From positions 38,182 through 102,181 of the forward strand of contig NZ_JBOEFX010000081.1 in the NCBI RefSeq assembly GCF_050633125.1: a stretch of 64,000 nucleotides of DNA. The letters run 5' to 3'. Made by a program: the position numbers and the translations under genes. How positions within the stretch are numbered: position 1 is the stretch's first letter; every line of letters starts with the position of its first letter. The notes under the pieces are model-generated. The model was not told the origin of the DNA. It saw nothing but the letters and a program-made list of their open reading frames with translations, and searched no databases. Positions 1 through 9,981 of this stretch are shown piece after piece. Source of the DNA: Lewinella sp050633125. Its GTDB lineage: Bacteria; Bacteroidota; Bacteroidia; Chitinophagales; Saprospiraceae.

Positions 1-3000
1 GTACGAACCTTATCGCGCTGCTCATCATTAAGCTCCATAAAGGTGGCTAAATGCAACTGGGGAAAAGCAGCCGACGTCGTTTGCTCAAGACAACCGTAGG
101 GATAGCGCAGCAAATACTTCAACCTACGCTCAAGGTCTAACGGAGGTAGATTTGTCATTTCCAGCGTACCTGTACGGGTTCCTTCGGAGCCGAAAGGAAC
201 ATAATCCAGTGTTTTTTCCTCTCCTTTGGCCAATACAAACGGTGTCGCCAAGCTTTGCATTGGGTTGGGGTTGCGGATATCAATCTCTATCTCTTGCGTT
301 GTACGTTCTCCGCCGCCTTCAGCAATGACTGTAAATTTCGCTACCCCCGTTCCATTACCGACACTGATCGGGAAGCGTATCAGTTGATCACCGGTCGTAG
401 AGAAGTTTACTTGCTTACTTGCCGTTGCAATATTCACCAAACCAGAACTTTCTTCTAAGCGTACTTTTATATTACCAAGTTTTTCTTTCATGGCAAATAC
501 ATTGACAGGGAGCTCCAATTGTTCGCCAATACCTAGTACACGCGGCAAGGTTGCCAGTACCATTAATGGTTTGCGAACAGGCACCGATTTTTCGGCCGAG
601 CCATAAGCATGCGGCTTCGCTGCGACAACCATTGCTCTTACCGCTCCTACATAATTGGGCATTCTCAAGCGGTGTTTGACTTTCTGCCCTTTGCCTAGCT
701 CAAATGGCCCTAAATGCAGGACAACCGGATCAAAGCGATTAGCACGATCCTCTTTTTTACCACCTGCCAAATCACCATCACCACCAATGGTCAAAACATG
801 ATTGAGCTCGACATTGGTTCTTGATAAAACATAGCGGTACAAGTCCCACGTTTTCACACCCAAAGCCTCACGTGCAAAGAAAGTCTCGTGTGGGTTTGGC
901 GTTTTGAAGTTGGTAAGGCTCAATAGTCCTTCATCAACGACAGCCAGCGTATAGGTCATCGCTTGCCCCTTGGTTTCAGAAACTTCTACAGTGAAAAAAT
1001 CTTCCGGCTTCAACTCTTCAGCCATCAATATCTTAGGTTCCAAGATTGTTGCTGGGTCTTCGACCTTGATGGGGATTACACCGTAGGCGCGCATCGGCAA
1101 GTCATTCGCATCCTGGTCATAGGGTTGCAAAACGGTGAGGAAAGCATAGACGGTAGGCGCCATATCTGCCGTGGCTTTGAAGGAAACAACATTGTCGCCG
1201 GCCTGGGTATCCAACCAACGTTCTTCGATTACGCCTTCTCCGTTTTCTAAACTCAACAACGCCCTGCCAGCACTACCAGCGGGAAAGGTCACACTTACTT
1301 CATCACCTACCTCGTAGGCCGTTTTATCGGTTCGGAAGGTAAGCATACTCGCTTCTTCAGAGAAAGTGTCTTCATTGTACCAAGGCGAACCAGCATACAC
1401 ATAACCGGCAGCACAATGCCCACTTTCCTCATCACATACTCGAATAAGGTAGCGGCCCCAATCGTCCACTTTTACTTTCCAATTGGCCTTTCCACTAGCG
1501 TCCGTGGTGACTGTCTCTGAGGAAAGGCTACGCAAATTCCGGTCACGGGCATAGCGTGCGCCACGGGCATCCTCATCATCCCACCACCAACGCCATTCCA
1601 CTCGAAACAATTCTGTTTTCAGTTTACGTCCAGCAGCAACTTTACCCTGATAATTGGCACTTGCTAATTGGATGGTTGCATCTTCGCCAATCAGCACCCT
1701 CGGACTGCCATAGCGATCTTCTGGCATTCTTAAACCTGCATAGTAATCGAATGGGAAGACTTCAAACGAACGGCTTTCTGTGCTAAAATTGCCTCCTTGC
1801 TCATAAACGCGCGTTCGCAGTCGCATGTGCAATGGCCCGGCAGCAGTATTCGCATTAGGCATGCGCACTTCCACCGTTGCTTTCCCTTTATCATCCAACG
1901 GCGCATCAAAAACGACTTGGTTTTGCGAAAGCAAATTGCCTTGATTACGGTCGTAAAAACTATAATCAGGAAATGCTTCAAACCCACTTCTGTCCAATTG
2001 GAACGAAGCTTCTACATTTGCTTTTAAATTGGCCGCGGGAGCGCCATGTAACCAAGCAGCCTCCAGGTTCATTCGAGAAACACCTGATGACATTCTGATG
2101 GGATCTTCGGCACCGGTAAGGGCTACTTTTATCCGATTAGGTTTGATGGTCTCAATCCTTAGGTTTTTGCGAAATACAGCATCGCCAGCAGAGATAGACG
2201 CCTGCCAAACTCCTGTAATATCATCTGGCGATGTACGGAAAAAGACCGGGTAAATTTCGCCCTCAGGCACAATACCCTCTCGCTTTTCGACCATTTGGCC
2301 TTGGGCATCGCGAAGTTCAAACGTTACAGGATAGGCCGGAGGAAGAAGACCTTTTTCATCTTCTAAAACGAAATTCAAAAAGACAGAGTCGCCGGGACGC
2401 CACACCCCTCTTTCTGCATAGAGGTAACCTTTTAGCCCTTCTTGAAGTACGGTGCCTCCTACGTCAAAACGGCTGGTAGATAACGCGCTACCATCATCAA
2501 GGCGAACGTAGGCTTGATCAGCTGTGGTTTCAGCAACAGCAAAAAAGGCGTCTTCTGATAATTCTTTAGCCCCTAACCCCTTGGCATTGGTTGTCAAGGT
2601 TCCTAACAATTGCTGCTGATAGTCATAGAAATGAACTGTAGCTTCAGCTACAGGTCCCGCCGTTTGCAGGTTAGTCACGGCTACGGAATAAGACTGATTT
2701 TGCCCTTCTTTAACGATGAGCCCTAAATTAGAGGTCATTACATTACGGACAATAAACCGATCAGAATTATAGTAAGCAGGGTAACACGGATCATCGCGCT
2801 GGTCCCAACGATATTCCTGGTAGTAACCTTCCAGGCCATACCAGTTATTCAGTATACTGGCGTCATTGTTTCGATTATACCGCTCTTGAAAAGTGAAATT
2901 TTGGTTGGAACAATTATAGCGGCTTTGATCACGTCGAAAACCAATACGTACTTGATAAAAAGACTTGGCATCCATTTCAAAAAACTGGCGCAAATCCAGT

Positions 3001-4259
3001 GCATAACGCTCCCATTGCGCGTGGTTACCTGTTGGTTTAAGGTTCTTCAGCGCGACTTCCTGCCGTAGGATGACTTTACCGACTTTATTCAGATCGTATT
3101 GGCCATCCAGGTTGTTATCCTGAAGGAATTGCAAAATGTTGCTGCTGTGTATTTTGAAAATTTCTACCTCAACAGCATTTAAGCCAATAGCCTCGAATGG
3201 GAAAACCAATTTTGCGGAAGCAGGAAGAATATTTCCTTGTCCAACTAATCGCACCTGTGGTTCTGTGGCGGTAAAAGTTACCTCCCAAACGCTGCTTCTA
3301 GGCATTGTTTCTCTGTAACGATTTTGGATACCCGTATAGACACTTAACTGTTGGTTGCCAGCAAGAGGTTCATTCAGATAAAGAGTGAGAACGTGCCCTT
3401 TAGCTACATAACGGAATTCATTCGTACTATTACTAATGTTTACCAAGCCACTAAAATCCTGGTCTTCTTTGATGGGGTCGGAAAAATGAATATCAACCTT
3501 GGCTTCGCCTCCTCCGTAAGGGACTGCTTTGGTTACCTTAAAGTCGCCGATCTTTGGCACCTCCACCTTCTCATTTCCTTTCTGCATTGCACTAATTGCA
3601 GCACCATTCCAGCTGAGGGTTATTTCACTCGTTGCTTCACCTCTCTTCACACCAGGCGCTGTGAAATAATGGACGGTTCCTTCTGCATTATGAGACCAGA
3701 CAAGATTAAGCGCCTCGTTACTTTGAGCGACACTAAGCAACTCAGGAACCTCTTCGTCAGCAACGTAATCCGATGTAAGAATCTGCCCTTTTAGCACCTG
3801 AGATTCCCGAACAGAGGGATCTGGTGTCGTCAGCCCATCTAATTCAAGAGAAACGAAAGGGTCGCGGGTTTTTACAGAAAACTCAAATTGCCGAGCTTCC
3901 TCTGGTACATTATCAAAAAGGTCTTCTAAAGCAACGGTTACGATATAGGCCGTAGCAAATTCCATTGCCGGTGCAGGATCAAAACGGAGGGTTTGGCGAT
4001 CAACCCAAGTCCATTTTCCTGCTGCCGAAGGAGACATTTCCACAAGTCCCCTTGCAGCCTCTGTCCCTACCTCTTCTTCTGTAACAACGATGCCTGCAAA
4101 CTGTATTTTTAATGGGGCGATCCGTGATACAACGCCATTGGAGTAAGCATACACGTAAGCCTTAGCGCTTTCTGGCATGGGCTTGGCGGTCTTATTACTC
4201 GAACAAGATTGCCCTATTATTAACAAGAGTGAAAAAAACAAGAGGAGTACACGGTTCAT
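1..4259 (-). CDS. Alpha-2-macroglobulin family lipoprotein (3' end beyond window)
   Basis: A single open frame runs from the ATG at 4259 to base 1, giving about 1419 residues with the C-terminus missing. The start is followed by a hydrophobic stretch and lipobox (IIGQSC, Cys19), so it is a predicted lipoprotein. Early Ig-like bacterial macroglobulin segments are followed by MG domains. Near the cut end the frame reads YPYGCLEQTTS at about residues 1387-1397; the CLEQ at bases 81-92 (Cys1390 to Gln1393) is the thioester motif of complement/alpha-2-macroglobulin proteins. By family knowledge such proteins trap proteases covalently in the periplasm or at the surface. Bacterial homologues often pair with the PbpC penicillin-binding protein, but the gene's 3' side lies outside the window. 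Family assignment is strong; the target is unknown. Confidence 0.9.
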   Translation of the reverse strand, partial: MNRVLLLFFSLLLIIGQSCSSNKTAKPMPESAKAYVYAYSNGVVSRIAPLKIQFAGIVVTEEEVGTEAARGLVEMSPSAAGKWTWVDRQTLRFDPAPAMEFATAYIVTVALEDLFDNVPEEARQFEFSVKTRDPFVSLELDGLTTPDPSVRESQVLKGQILTSDYVADEEVPELLSVAQSNEALNLVWSHNAEGTVHYFTAPGVKRGEATSEITLSWNGAAISAMQKGNEKVEVPKIGDFKVTKAVPYGGGEAKVDIHFSDPIKEDQDFSGLVNISNSTNEFRYVAKGHVLTLYLNEPLAGNQQLSVYTGIQNRYRETMPRSSVWEVTFTATEPQVRLVGQGNILPASAKLVFPFEAIGLNAVEVEIFKIHSSNILQFLQDNNLDGQYDLNKVGKVILRQEVALKNLKPTGNHAQWERYALDLRQFFEMDAKSFYQVRIGFRRDQSRYNCSNQNFTFQERYNRNNDASILNNWYGLEGYYQEYRWDQRDDPCYPAYYNSDRFIVRNVMTSNLGLIVKEGQNQSYSVAVTNLQTAGPVAEATVHFYDYQQQLLGTLTTNAKGLGAKELSEDAFFAVAETTADQAYVRLDDGSALSTSRFDVGGTVLQEGLKGYLYAERGVWRPGDSVFLNFVLEDEKGLLPPAYPVTFELRDAQGQMVEKREGIVPEGEIYPVFFRTSPDDITGVWQASISAGDAVFRKNLRIETIKPNRIKVALTGAEDPIRMSSGVSRMNLEAAWLHGAPAANLKANVEASFQLDRSGFEAFPDYSFYDRNQGNLLSQNQVVFDAPLDDKGKATVEVRMPNANTAAGPLHMRLRTRVYEQGGNFSTESRSFEVFPFDYYAGLRMPEDRYGSPRVLIGEDATIQLASANYQGKVAAGRKLKTELFRVEWRWWWDDEDARGARYARDRNLRSLSSETVTTDASGKANWKVKVDDWGRYLIRVCDEESGHCAAGYVYAGSPWYNEDTFSEEASMLTFRTDKTAYEVGDEVSVTFPAGSAGRALLSLENGEGVIEERWLDTQAGDNVVSFKATADMAPTVYAFLTVLQPYDQDANDLPMRAYGVIPIKVEDPATILEPKILMAEELKPEDFFTVEVSETKGQAMTYTLAVVDEGLLSLTNFKTPNPHETFFAREALGVKTWDLYRYVLSRTNVELNHVLTIGGDGDLAGGKKEDRANRFDPVVLHLGPFELGKGQKVKHRLRMPNYVGAVRAMVVAAKPHAYGSAEKSVPVRKPLMVLATLPRVLGIGEQLELPVNVFAMKEKLGNIKVRLEESSGLVNIATASKQVNFSTTGDQLIRFPISVGNGTGVAKFTVIAEGGGERTTQEIEIDIRNPNPMQSLATPFVLAKGEEKTLDYVPFGSEGTRTGTLEMTNLPPLDLERRLKYLLRYPYGCLEQTTSAAFPQLHLATFMELNDEQRDKVR

Positions 4260-4367
4260 AGAGGTAGGTATTAGTACGTTTTTAGGAATAATTCTAACAA
4301 GTCATAAAAATAACGTTAATTAGCACAAGCTCTTTAATCGAACTCTTAAAAGACTAAAATATTTAAC

Positions 4368-5003
4368 ATGCCCCGCCAAATTGCGCTTTTCCCCCTTCAG
4401 ATTGTGGTCTTTCCCGGTGAGGCCGTTAACCTTCACATCTTTGAAGAGCGTTACCGCAAACTGATTAAGGATTGCGAAGAAGATGGTATCACTTTTGGTA
4501 TTCCCACTTACCAAAATGGCTCGATAAAAGAATTTGGCACAGAGGTAAGGTTACTGAATATTGAGAAGGTTTATCCCGGCGGCGAAATGGATGTCAAGAT
4601 GGAAGCTTTGGGCATTTTTAGAATCAAAGATTTCTACCCTACGCTAGAAAACAAACCTTACGCTGGCGGATTGGTCAATGATTACGAGATCGACCACAAT
4701 GAAGACCCTCGCCTCAATGAGCAAATTCTTGCCTATAGTAAGAGGCTCTTTGCTGCAATGAAAATCAAGCGTTCCCTTCCTGAAAATGCCAGCAACTTTA
4801 CCACTTACGACATTGCTCACTTTGTTGGCTTCGACCCCGAACAAGAGTACCAATTTCTAACGACCTTCAATGCCGCTAGCCGCCAACAACTCATCATTGA
4901 GCAGATCAGCCGCATCTTACCTATTGTAAAAGAAATGGAAAATTTGAGGGACAGAGCCAAGATGAATGGCCACTTCAAGAATTTGATTCCGCCAGAAATA
5001 TAG
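4368..5003 (+). CDS. LON peptidase substrate-binding domain protein
   Basis: The 211-residue protein begins with the typical LON N-domain opening (FPLQIVVFPGE, then HIFEERYR) and covers only that domain; the Lon AAA+ and protease domains are absent. Stand-alone LON-domain proteins are common in bacteria and are thought to bind proteins, but their role is poorly defined. The ATG is preceded by an A/T-rich leader without a clear Shine-Dalgarno, as is usual in Bacteroidota. It is divergent from the macroglobulin gene, about 108 bp away. The domain call is strong; function is not determined by sequence. Confidence 0.88.
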   Translation: MPRQIALFPLQIVVFPGEAVNLHIFEERYRKLIKDCEEDGITFGIPTYQNGSIKEFGTEVRLLNIEKVYPGGEMDVKMEALGIFRIKDFYPTLENKPYAGGLVNDYEIDHNEDPRLNEQILAYSKRLFAAMKIKRSLPENASNFTTYDIAHFVGFDPEQEYQFLTTFNAASRQQLIIEQISRILPIVKEMENLRDRAKMNGHFKNLIPPEI

Positions 5004-5439
5004 TGGGCAAAAAAAACACCACACAAGTACCGGGTGGTTTTGGACCCTCGATAAAACATGGTTAGAGCCGCTGTTGTGGTTCAGTAATCCCCTTGTCTCG
5101 TAATGAGAATATCAACCGAAGTTGATACTGAGGCCCGCCTTAGTCACACGCAAAGTCAAACTCTAATTTAATAAGTGTAGAGCCAAAACGCTTGTGGGTA
5201 CCTGCGTGGTTTGTTTTGCTGATAGGCATTTCGACTATCGAGTCGAGAACCTATACTATGCAAGGACAATAACGGATGATCGCGGGAAAAGTTTTGATGG
5301 AGGGAGAATTTAGTGGTGTAAACCCAGCGACGTAGATCCAACCGACGCCGAATAGAGGAGGTCTATCGCGCAGAGGTACAAAGGCGCAGAGATTTTTTAC
5401 TGCCAATAATTTCTGTTAACAAAATGAACAAGCCGATAT
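5004..5439. other. Gene-poor stretch, probably decayed sequence
   Basis: I find no convincing gene in these roughly 435 bases. A small perfect hairpin (TCGACT-ATCG-AGTCGA, near 5230) and a 'gcgcagag...ggcgcagagattttt' tract near 5366-5397 are visible. The latter resembles 'cgcggagacgcagaggtttt' near 7128-7147, suggesting a short interspersed repeat. Together with the TonB fragment next door, the region looks like degraded genes. Confidence 0.4.
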
Positions 5440-5697
5440 TTAATGCTCTTCGTCCTTTAAACGAAACTTAACAGGCAAGTTAAAATAAACACTTCTTACT
5501 CGCCCACGGCTACTTGTTGGTGTAAAGCGGACACCCTGATTGACCATGTCTTCTACCACCTGCAAGGCTGCCAAACCACATCCATAACCAATGTCTCTTA
5601 AGAGTATTGCGTCACCGACCGATCCATCTTTAAACACTGTAAAACGTACAACGACCATACGTATTCTGCTGGTCGAGAGACCAGCGAGATATAACAT
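5440..5697 (-). CDS. TonB C-terminal domain fragment (probable remnant)
   Basis: The 85-residue frame matches the C-terminal domain of TonB energy transducers: VVVRFTVFKDGSV, then a GYGCGLAALQVVEDM helix, then a final strand ending in NLPVKFRL. A complete TonB has an N-terminal membrane anchor and a proline-rich spacer; both are absent. The frame extends only about 10 codons upstream of the ATG before a stop at 5728-5730. I see no signal sequence nearby. It is therefore probably the surviving tail of a longer tonB gene, although translation as a free domain cannot be excluded. Confidence 0.6.
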   Translation of the reverse strand: MLYLAGLSTSRIRMVVVRFTVFKDGSVGDAILLRDIGYGCGLAALQVVEDMVNQGVRFTPTSSRGRVRSVYFNLPVKFRLKDEEH

Positions 5698-5885
5698 ATT
5701 AGTTCGGAAACTAACATGCGCTATGGTTTAGGAAACGTATAAAAACTGATGTTTGCACTTTTCTAAAGCTCGCACCCGCCATAAATGACGGGGAACCCAA
5801 CTAATCTAGGACAATCAAAACTCTGAGGAGCTTTCGACGATAAGCGAAGCTAATCCCAATACCTTTTACAAAGTACCCCGTACCA

Positions 5886-6974
5886 CTACTCTTTACTCCT
5901 CGGCTTCAGTCCCAACCGCAAGCTCACCACATGGGAAAAGGTATTCTGGTCATCCCCCAAATCGGTGTAGGCATAATCAACGAGAAGGCTGCCTAATTGG
6001 AGGCCGATGCCCATACTGGGGCGCATGGTGAGGGTTTCTTCGTTGCCGAAATCAAGCTCGCGCTGAAATTGATTGATACCGGCACGTAGGAAGAGGAATT
6101 TGCGGTAAGCCATCTCTAAGCCCAGGCTTGGATCAATACTGATAGGATCGGCAGAAATGAGGGTGTTGCGCTGGCCGTCGGTGGTGAAAATCAGGTTCAT
6201 TTCGGATAGCAGGCTCACTTTTTCGTTTATCTCAAAGGTGCGCGCACCGCCCATAATGAGTTGTGGGCGCGTGATTTCTACCGAATTGATAGGAACTTCG
6301 TTATTCGTCAGTTCCAAGATGTCTTTTTCTTGATCGGTAAAAGAAAAGCTCCATGCGTTGAAAGTGGTGGTAATGTCTTTGGCAAGGACGGCCCAAACCC
6401 ACTTGTCGCGTACGACCTGCACGCCCAAGTCGGCACCAAAGCCCCAAGAGGTTGCAAAGGGGCCAATTCTACGATGCACCACTTTTATAGAACCACCAAA
6501 ACGGATAGGCCCTTGGGGTTTGTTGATCTCTTTGGCGTAAGAGCCCACAAACGCATAATCAGCAGAGGAAAAATCTGTGATATTATCGAAATTGATAGAA
6601 CCGTCGCTTTCGTAAAGAGAAAGCGTATTGGGAATATTATCAATACCAAAGCGTACGAGGCTAAAAGCAAGACGATTGCCCGCCTGGGTAGTTGGTAGCG
6701 TAAAAGCCAAGTAATCGAATTTGCCTACGCCACCAAACCACTCCGAGTGCATCGCCCCCAACTGGAGGCCATCATCCGGCGTGAGAGCCGCTAGACCTGC
6801 AGGATTCCATACCCCGGCATAGACATCATTGGTACTTGCAACAACGGAATTGCCCATGGCCTGTGCCCTTGCTCCTACTCCAATAGAGAGAAATTCATTG
6901 GAATATTTTTGAGCTTGCAGCTCTGTAAAAAACAAGGTGCTCATTAAAATCAGGCACAGGTAAATATATCTCAT
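5886..6974 (-). CDS. PorV/PorQ-family outer-membrane protein
   Basis: The protein has a signal peptide (MRYIYLCLILMSTLFF...LQAQ) followed by a mature part opening with FLSIGVGARAQAMGN and WNPAGLA, hallmarks of the PorV/PorQ (UPF0164-like) beta-barrels. It ends in alternating barrel strands. PorV-type proteins shuttle T9SS cargo or assist secretion; this copy resembles the PorV2-type paralogue rather than a core component. I chose the ATG at 6974, since the upstream ATG at 7001 adds a polar nine-residue extension before the signal peptide. A -7 box at 7040-7047 would give a leader of about 61 nt. A T9SS cargo protein lies in the same window at 58 kb. Confidence 0.85.
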   Translation of the reverse strand: MRYIYLCLILMSTLFFTELQAQKYSNEFLSIGVGARAQAMGNSVVASTNDVYAGVWNPAGLAALTPDDGLQLGAMHSEWFGGVGKFDYLAFTLPTTQAGNRLAFSLVRFGIDNIPNTLSLYESDGSINFDNITDFSSADYAFVGSYAKEINKPQGPIRFGGSIKVVHRRIGPFATSWGFGADLGVQVVRDKWVWAVLAKDITTTFNAWSFSFTDQEKDILELTNNEVPINSVEITRPQLIMGGARTFEINEKVSLLSEMNLIFTTDGQRNTLISADPISIDPSLGLEMAYRKFLFLRAGINQFQRELDFGNEETLTMRPSMGIGLQLGSLLVDYAYTDLGDDQNTFSHVVSLRLGLKPRSKE

Positions 6975-7039
6975 AGTCGTTATTTTCGATGCTTTCCTCA
7001 AGGAAACGTAAAAGTGGAGGTTTTACCCTTCCAGAAAGG

Positions 7040-7047
7040 CAAATTTA
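7040..7047 (-). promoter_or_regulatory. Bacteroidota -7 box for the PorV-like gene
   Basis: The minus strand reads TAAATTTG (consensus TAnnTTTG), with a TTTG -33-like element at 7070-7073, 22 bp upstream. The start site would fall near 7035. This is a consensus match, not measured. Confidence 0.5.
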
Positions 7048-7212
7048 ACAGCCTCCGTCGAGGAAATGACAAAAGAGAGGAAAAAATTCAGGTTAACTAT
7101 CAAGAGTATCTATGAAAGTACAATTCGCGCGGAGACGCAGAGGTTTTCTTTTGATTGCCCCAAATGGGCACTTGCCCAAGGATTATTGACACACACCTCT
7201 AAGACTAACCAA

Positions 7213-8325
7213 CTACAACACAGCTTCCGCAAATGCTAAGCTCATTTGCTGAAGATATTGAGTTGGGTTCAACATCGCGTCCTCTTGGCTCGTTGCATAT
7301 TCCATTATCGAAAACACCTTTTTTATCTTCAATGTTTCATGAGCGCTCGGGGGTAATGCACTCACACCTACAAAAAGATAAAGCGGCTTTTGATGATCTG
7401 CACATAATTTGGCGACACCATCGATGACCTTTCCTTGTAGGGATTGTTCGTCTAGCTTTCCCTCTCCGCTGATGACGATGTCTGCGGCAGCTATCTTTTC
7501 CGGCAGCTTGGTCAGGGTGCTCAATGCCGCAAAGCCGCCTTTAATTTCGCCGCCCAGCAGGCCAACCATTCCGGCGGCTGTTGCACCTGCGGCTCCCCCA
7601 CCCTGTAAGCTATCCAATGCTACTCCGAACTGATCGTTAATAAGGGCGCATAAATGTTTAGCACCAGCATCTAAATCCTCAATTTGTTGTTCTGTCCCTC
7701 CCTTTTGTTGGGCATAAATAGAAGCAGCACCATTTTCACCGTAAGGGGGATTGTTAACATCACAAAGGACATGAAATTTCGTCTCCTGATATACTACTGA
7801 AGGAGGGATAATCTTGGCTATTTTGATCAAATTTTCACCGACAGGTGCTAAAGCCTCCCCCTCCTCATCCAGTAACATTCCGCCAAGGGCAGTAATGATA
7901 CCAAGCCCAAAATCATTGGTTGCACTACCGCCGAGCAGTAAATAAATGTCTGTTATTCCTTGATCTACAGCATGCTTTACCATCAAACCTGTACCAAAGG
8001 TTGAGGTAAGCATTGGGTCGCGTTCTTCTTCCTTGAGTAACACCAAGCCACTTGCACTGGCCAATTCTATAAAAGCCTGATTTTGATTATGGAGGTAACT
8101 CGCTTTAATAGGCCTACCTAATGGATCAACGGTAGCTACCTCCATTTCATCAAGCCCTAAGGTTTCGACAAGTATTTCTAAAGAACCATCTCCTCCATCT
8201 GCCATAGGGTGAATCTCAATTTCTAACTCGGGAACAATAGAAAACAAGTTCTCAGCTATCGTTTCACAAACAGCTTGAGCGGATAGTGACCCTTTGAATT
8301 TATCAGGCGCAAGGAGTATTTTCAT
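7213..8325 (-). CDS. Glycerate kinase (GlxK/GarK family)
   Basis: The 370-residue product opens MKILLAPDKFKGSLSA and contains HPMADGGDGS, LLLGGSATNDFGLG and GGGAAGATAAGM, signatures of the glycerate kinase type 1 family, which phosphorylates D-glycerate with ATP. The frame continues upstream to 8511, but that part overlaps the symporter gene out of frame and lacks family similarity, so I take the ATG at 8325. It lies 25 bp downstream of the symporter and follows a GH63 hydrolase whose expected product is glycerate plus a hexose, so the context supports the function well. Confidence 0.92.
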   Translation of the reverse strand: MKILLAPDKFKGSLSAQAVCETIAENLFSIVPELEIEIHPMADGGDGSLEILVETLGLDEMEVATVDPLGRPIKASYLHNQNQAFIELASASGLVLLKEEERDPMLTSTFGTGLMVKHAVDQGITDIYLLLGGSATNDFGLGIITALGGMLLDEEGEALAPVGENLIKIAKIIPPSVVYQETKFHVLCDVNNPPYGENGAASIYAQQKGGTEQQIEDLDAGAKHLCALINDQFGVALDSLQGGGAAGATAAGMVGLLGGEIKGGFAALSTLTKLPEKIAAADIVISGEGKLDEQSLQGKVIDGVAKLCADHQKPLYLFVGVSALPPSAHETLKIKKVFSIMEYATSQEDAMLNPTQYLQQMSLAFAEAVL

Positions 8326-8350
8326 TACACGGGGGTACTGGTTTGATTGT

Positions 8351-9919
8351 TTAGTTGAAGAATCCTGGGAATTTGATACTGAAGACAACAATTGCAACAA
8401 AGAACAAGAGTAATATCGCAATTTTACGCCAAGGAAGTTCTTCCATACTCCAATCAGTTGTACTCGTTTCTTCTCCTTTTCCTGGTAATAAATAGCTGAA
8501 TAACAGTGCACTTCCTAAGGTAACAACGGCCCCTACGGCATTCCACCAGAACCAAAAGATAGAGGGTACAAATAGCCATAAATAAACATTGACTGCAACG
8601 CCTAATAAAAGACCTACGTTAGCTGCTTTACCGTGAATTTTCTTTATGCCTACCGCCGCAACAAAGGTGGCAAGAATCGGTCCGTAAAACAGTGACCCGA
8701 CTTTGTTGATCGCCTCAATTACCGTCTCTGCTATATCTCCTGTGAAAAAGGCGAAGCCGATACAAAGAACACCCCAGAAGAGCACGGTATACTTTGAGTA
8801 ACGCATGTACTCCTTGTCACTGAGGTCTTTCTTTGAGGCAAAAAAGTCTTCTACAGAAGCTGCACTCAGTGAATTAACCGCAGAGCTTAAAGAAGACATC
8901 GCTGCTGAAAAGATAGCGACCATCAAAATACCAATGACGCCGTGCGGGAGAAAATCCCTGATGAAGACAGGGATCATTAAATCAGGCTTATTACTTGGTA
9001 TTTCCTGGGCAAATTCAGGGTTGAGCACCACCAAAGTTCCAATTACCAAACCCATAATACAATAGACAAGCGTGATAGGGAATCGCAAAAGCCCGTTCCA
9101 TAACAAGGTTTTCTTTAGCGTCGGTAAGTTTGGCGCTGAGAACAATCGTTGCACCTGGCTTTGGTCTGTTCCGTAATAAGAAGCATACAAGAAAAAACCA
9201 CCCAAAAGCATTGGCCAGAAGCCAAACTCTTCTCCTTTTTGAAAGCCTAGTTTATCAAAGTTGACAACCTCTAGGCGAGCTGGGTCTACTTGCTGTAAAA
9301 AAGCATCCCATCCACCTACGGCCTGCAAACCAAAAAACAGACAAATAACCATTCCTGCAAATAGTATCACCATCTGAATGACATCACCATAAACAACGGC
9401 CTTCATCCCTCCTTGTAGTGAGTAGACTAGTGTAACAATACCAATAAGCAAAATTGTCATCCACATGGGGATGGCCATAACACTGGTAAGAATAAGCGCA
9501 ATGGCATAAATCATGACACTGGTACCAAAGGCCCGACTGATCTGAAACACGCCACTCAATAACAGTCGAGTAGACCTGCCGAATCGTTTTTCCAAATAGG
9601 CATAAACACTAACAACACCAGATGTATACAAAGTAGGAACGAGAAATACCATAAGGAATATCATCGCCAGGGGGACCGCAAATTCATAGGTAAGCCAAGT
9701 CATCCCACCTCCTTCTTTCAAGCCTACAAAAGCAGGTGCCGAAACAAAGCTAATGGCTGACAACTGCGTCGCAAGCGTGCTGATAGATAGTGAGAACCAG
9801 CCAAATTGTTTTCCACCAAGGAAGTAGTCTTTACTGTTCTGGTTATTGCGGAACATCCGCCCAAGCAACAGTAAGCCTACTAGGTAAATGGCAATGATTA
9901 CTAAGTCTAATGTATTCAT
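8351..9919 (-). CDS. Sodium:solute symporter (SSS family)
   Basis: The 522-residue membrane protein has about 13 hydrophobic segments and the SSS signature regions: an N-terminal helix followed by SKDYFLGGKQFGWFSLSIS, then LATQLSAISFVSAPAF, and later AAMSSLSSAVNSLSAAS. This family couples sodium import to uptake of sugars, acids or other solutes. It sits between a GH63 hydrolase and glycerate kinase on the same strand. I infer import of a sugar-glycerate compatible solute, or of a breakdown product; specificity cannot be read from the sequence. Confidence 0.92.
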   Translation of the reverse strand: MNTLDLVIIAIYLVGLLLLGRMFRNNQNSKDYFLGGKQFGWFSLSISTLATQLSAISFVSAPAFVGLKEGGGMTWLTYEFAVPLAMIFLMVFLVPTLYTSGVVSVYAYLEKRFGRSTRLLLSGVFQISRAFGTSVMIYAIALILTSVMAIPMWMTILLIGIVTLVYSLQGGMKAVVYGDVIQMVILFAGMVICLFFGLQAVGGWDAFLQQVDPARLEVVNFDKLGFQKGEEFGFWPMLLGGFFLYASYYGTDQSQVQRLFSAPNLPTLKKTLLWNGLLRFPITLVYCIMGLVIGTLVVLNPEFAQEIPSNKPDLMIPVFIRDFLPHGVIGILMVAIFSAAMSSLSSAVNSLSAASVEDFFASKKDLSDKEYMRYSKYTVLFWGVLCIGFAFFTGDIAETVIEAINKVGSLFYGPILATFVAAVGIKKIHGKAANVGLLLGVAVNVYLWLFVPSIFWFWWNAVGAVVTLGSALLFSYLLPGKGEETSTTDWSMEELPWRKIAILLLFFVAIVVFSIKFPGFFN

Positions 9920-9981
9920 GGTATTTCTAATAAGGTGAAAATAAGTTTAAATCTAACTGGCTATTACTGACAAAGAGAAGA

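Noticed and set aside
1556..2479. Several plus-strand frames within 1.5-2.5 kb, and others at 255-3794
   Set aside because: All lie opposite the continuous macroglobulin frame and lack recognisable domains.
6261..6698. 145-codon plus-strand frame inside the PorV-like gene
   Set aside because: Antisense shadow; the minus strand holds a full barrel protein.
8326..8511. N-terminal 62-residue extension of glycerate kinase
   Set aside because: It overlaps the symporter gene and reads as its out-of-frame shadow; the family start MKILLAPDKFKGS is at 8325.
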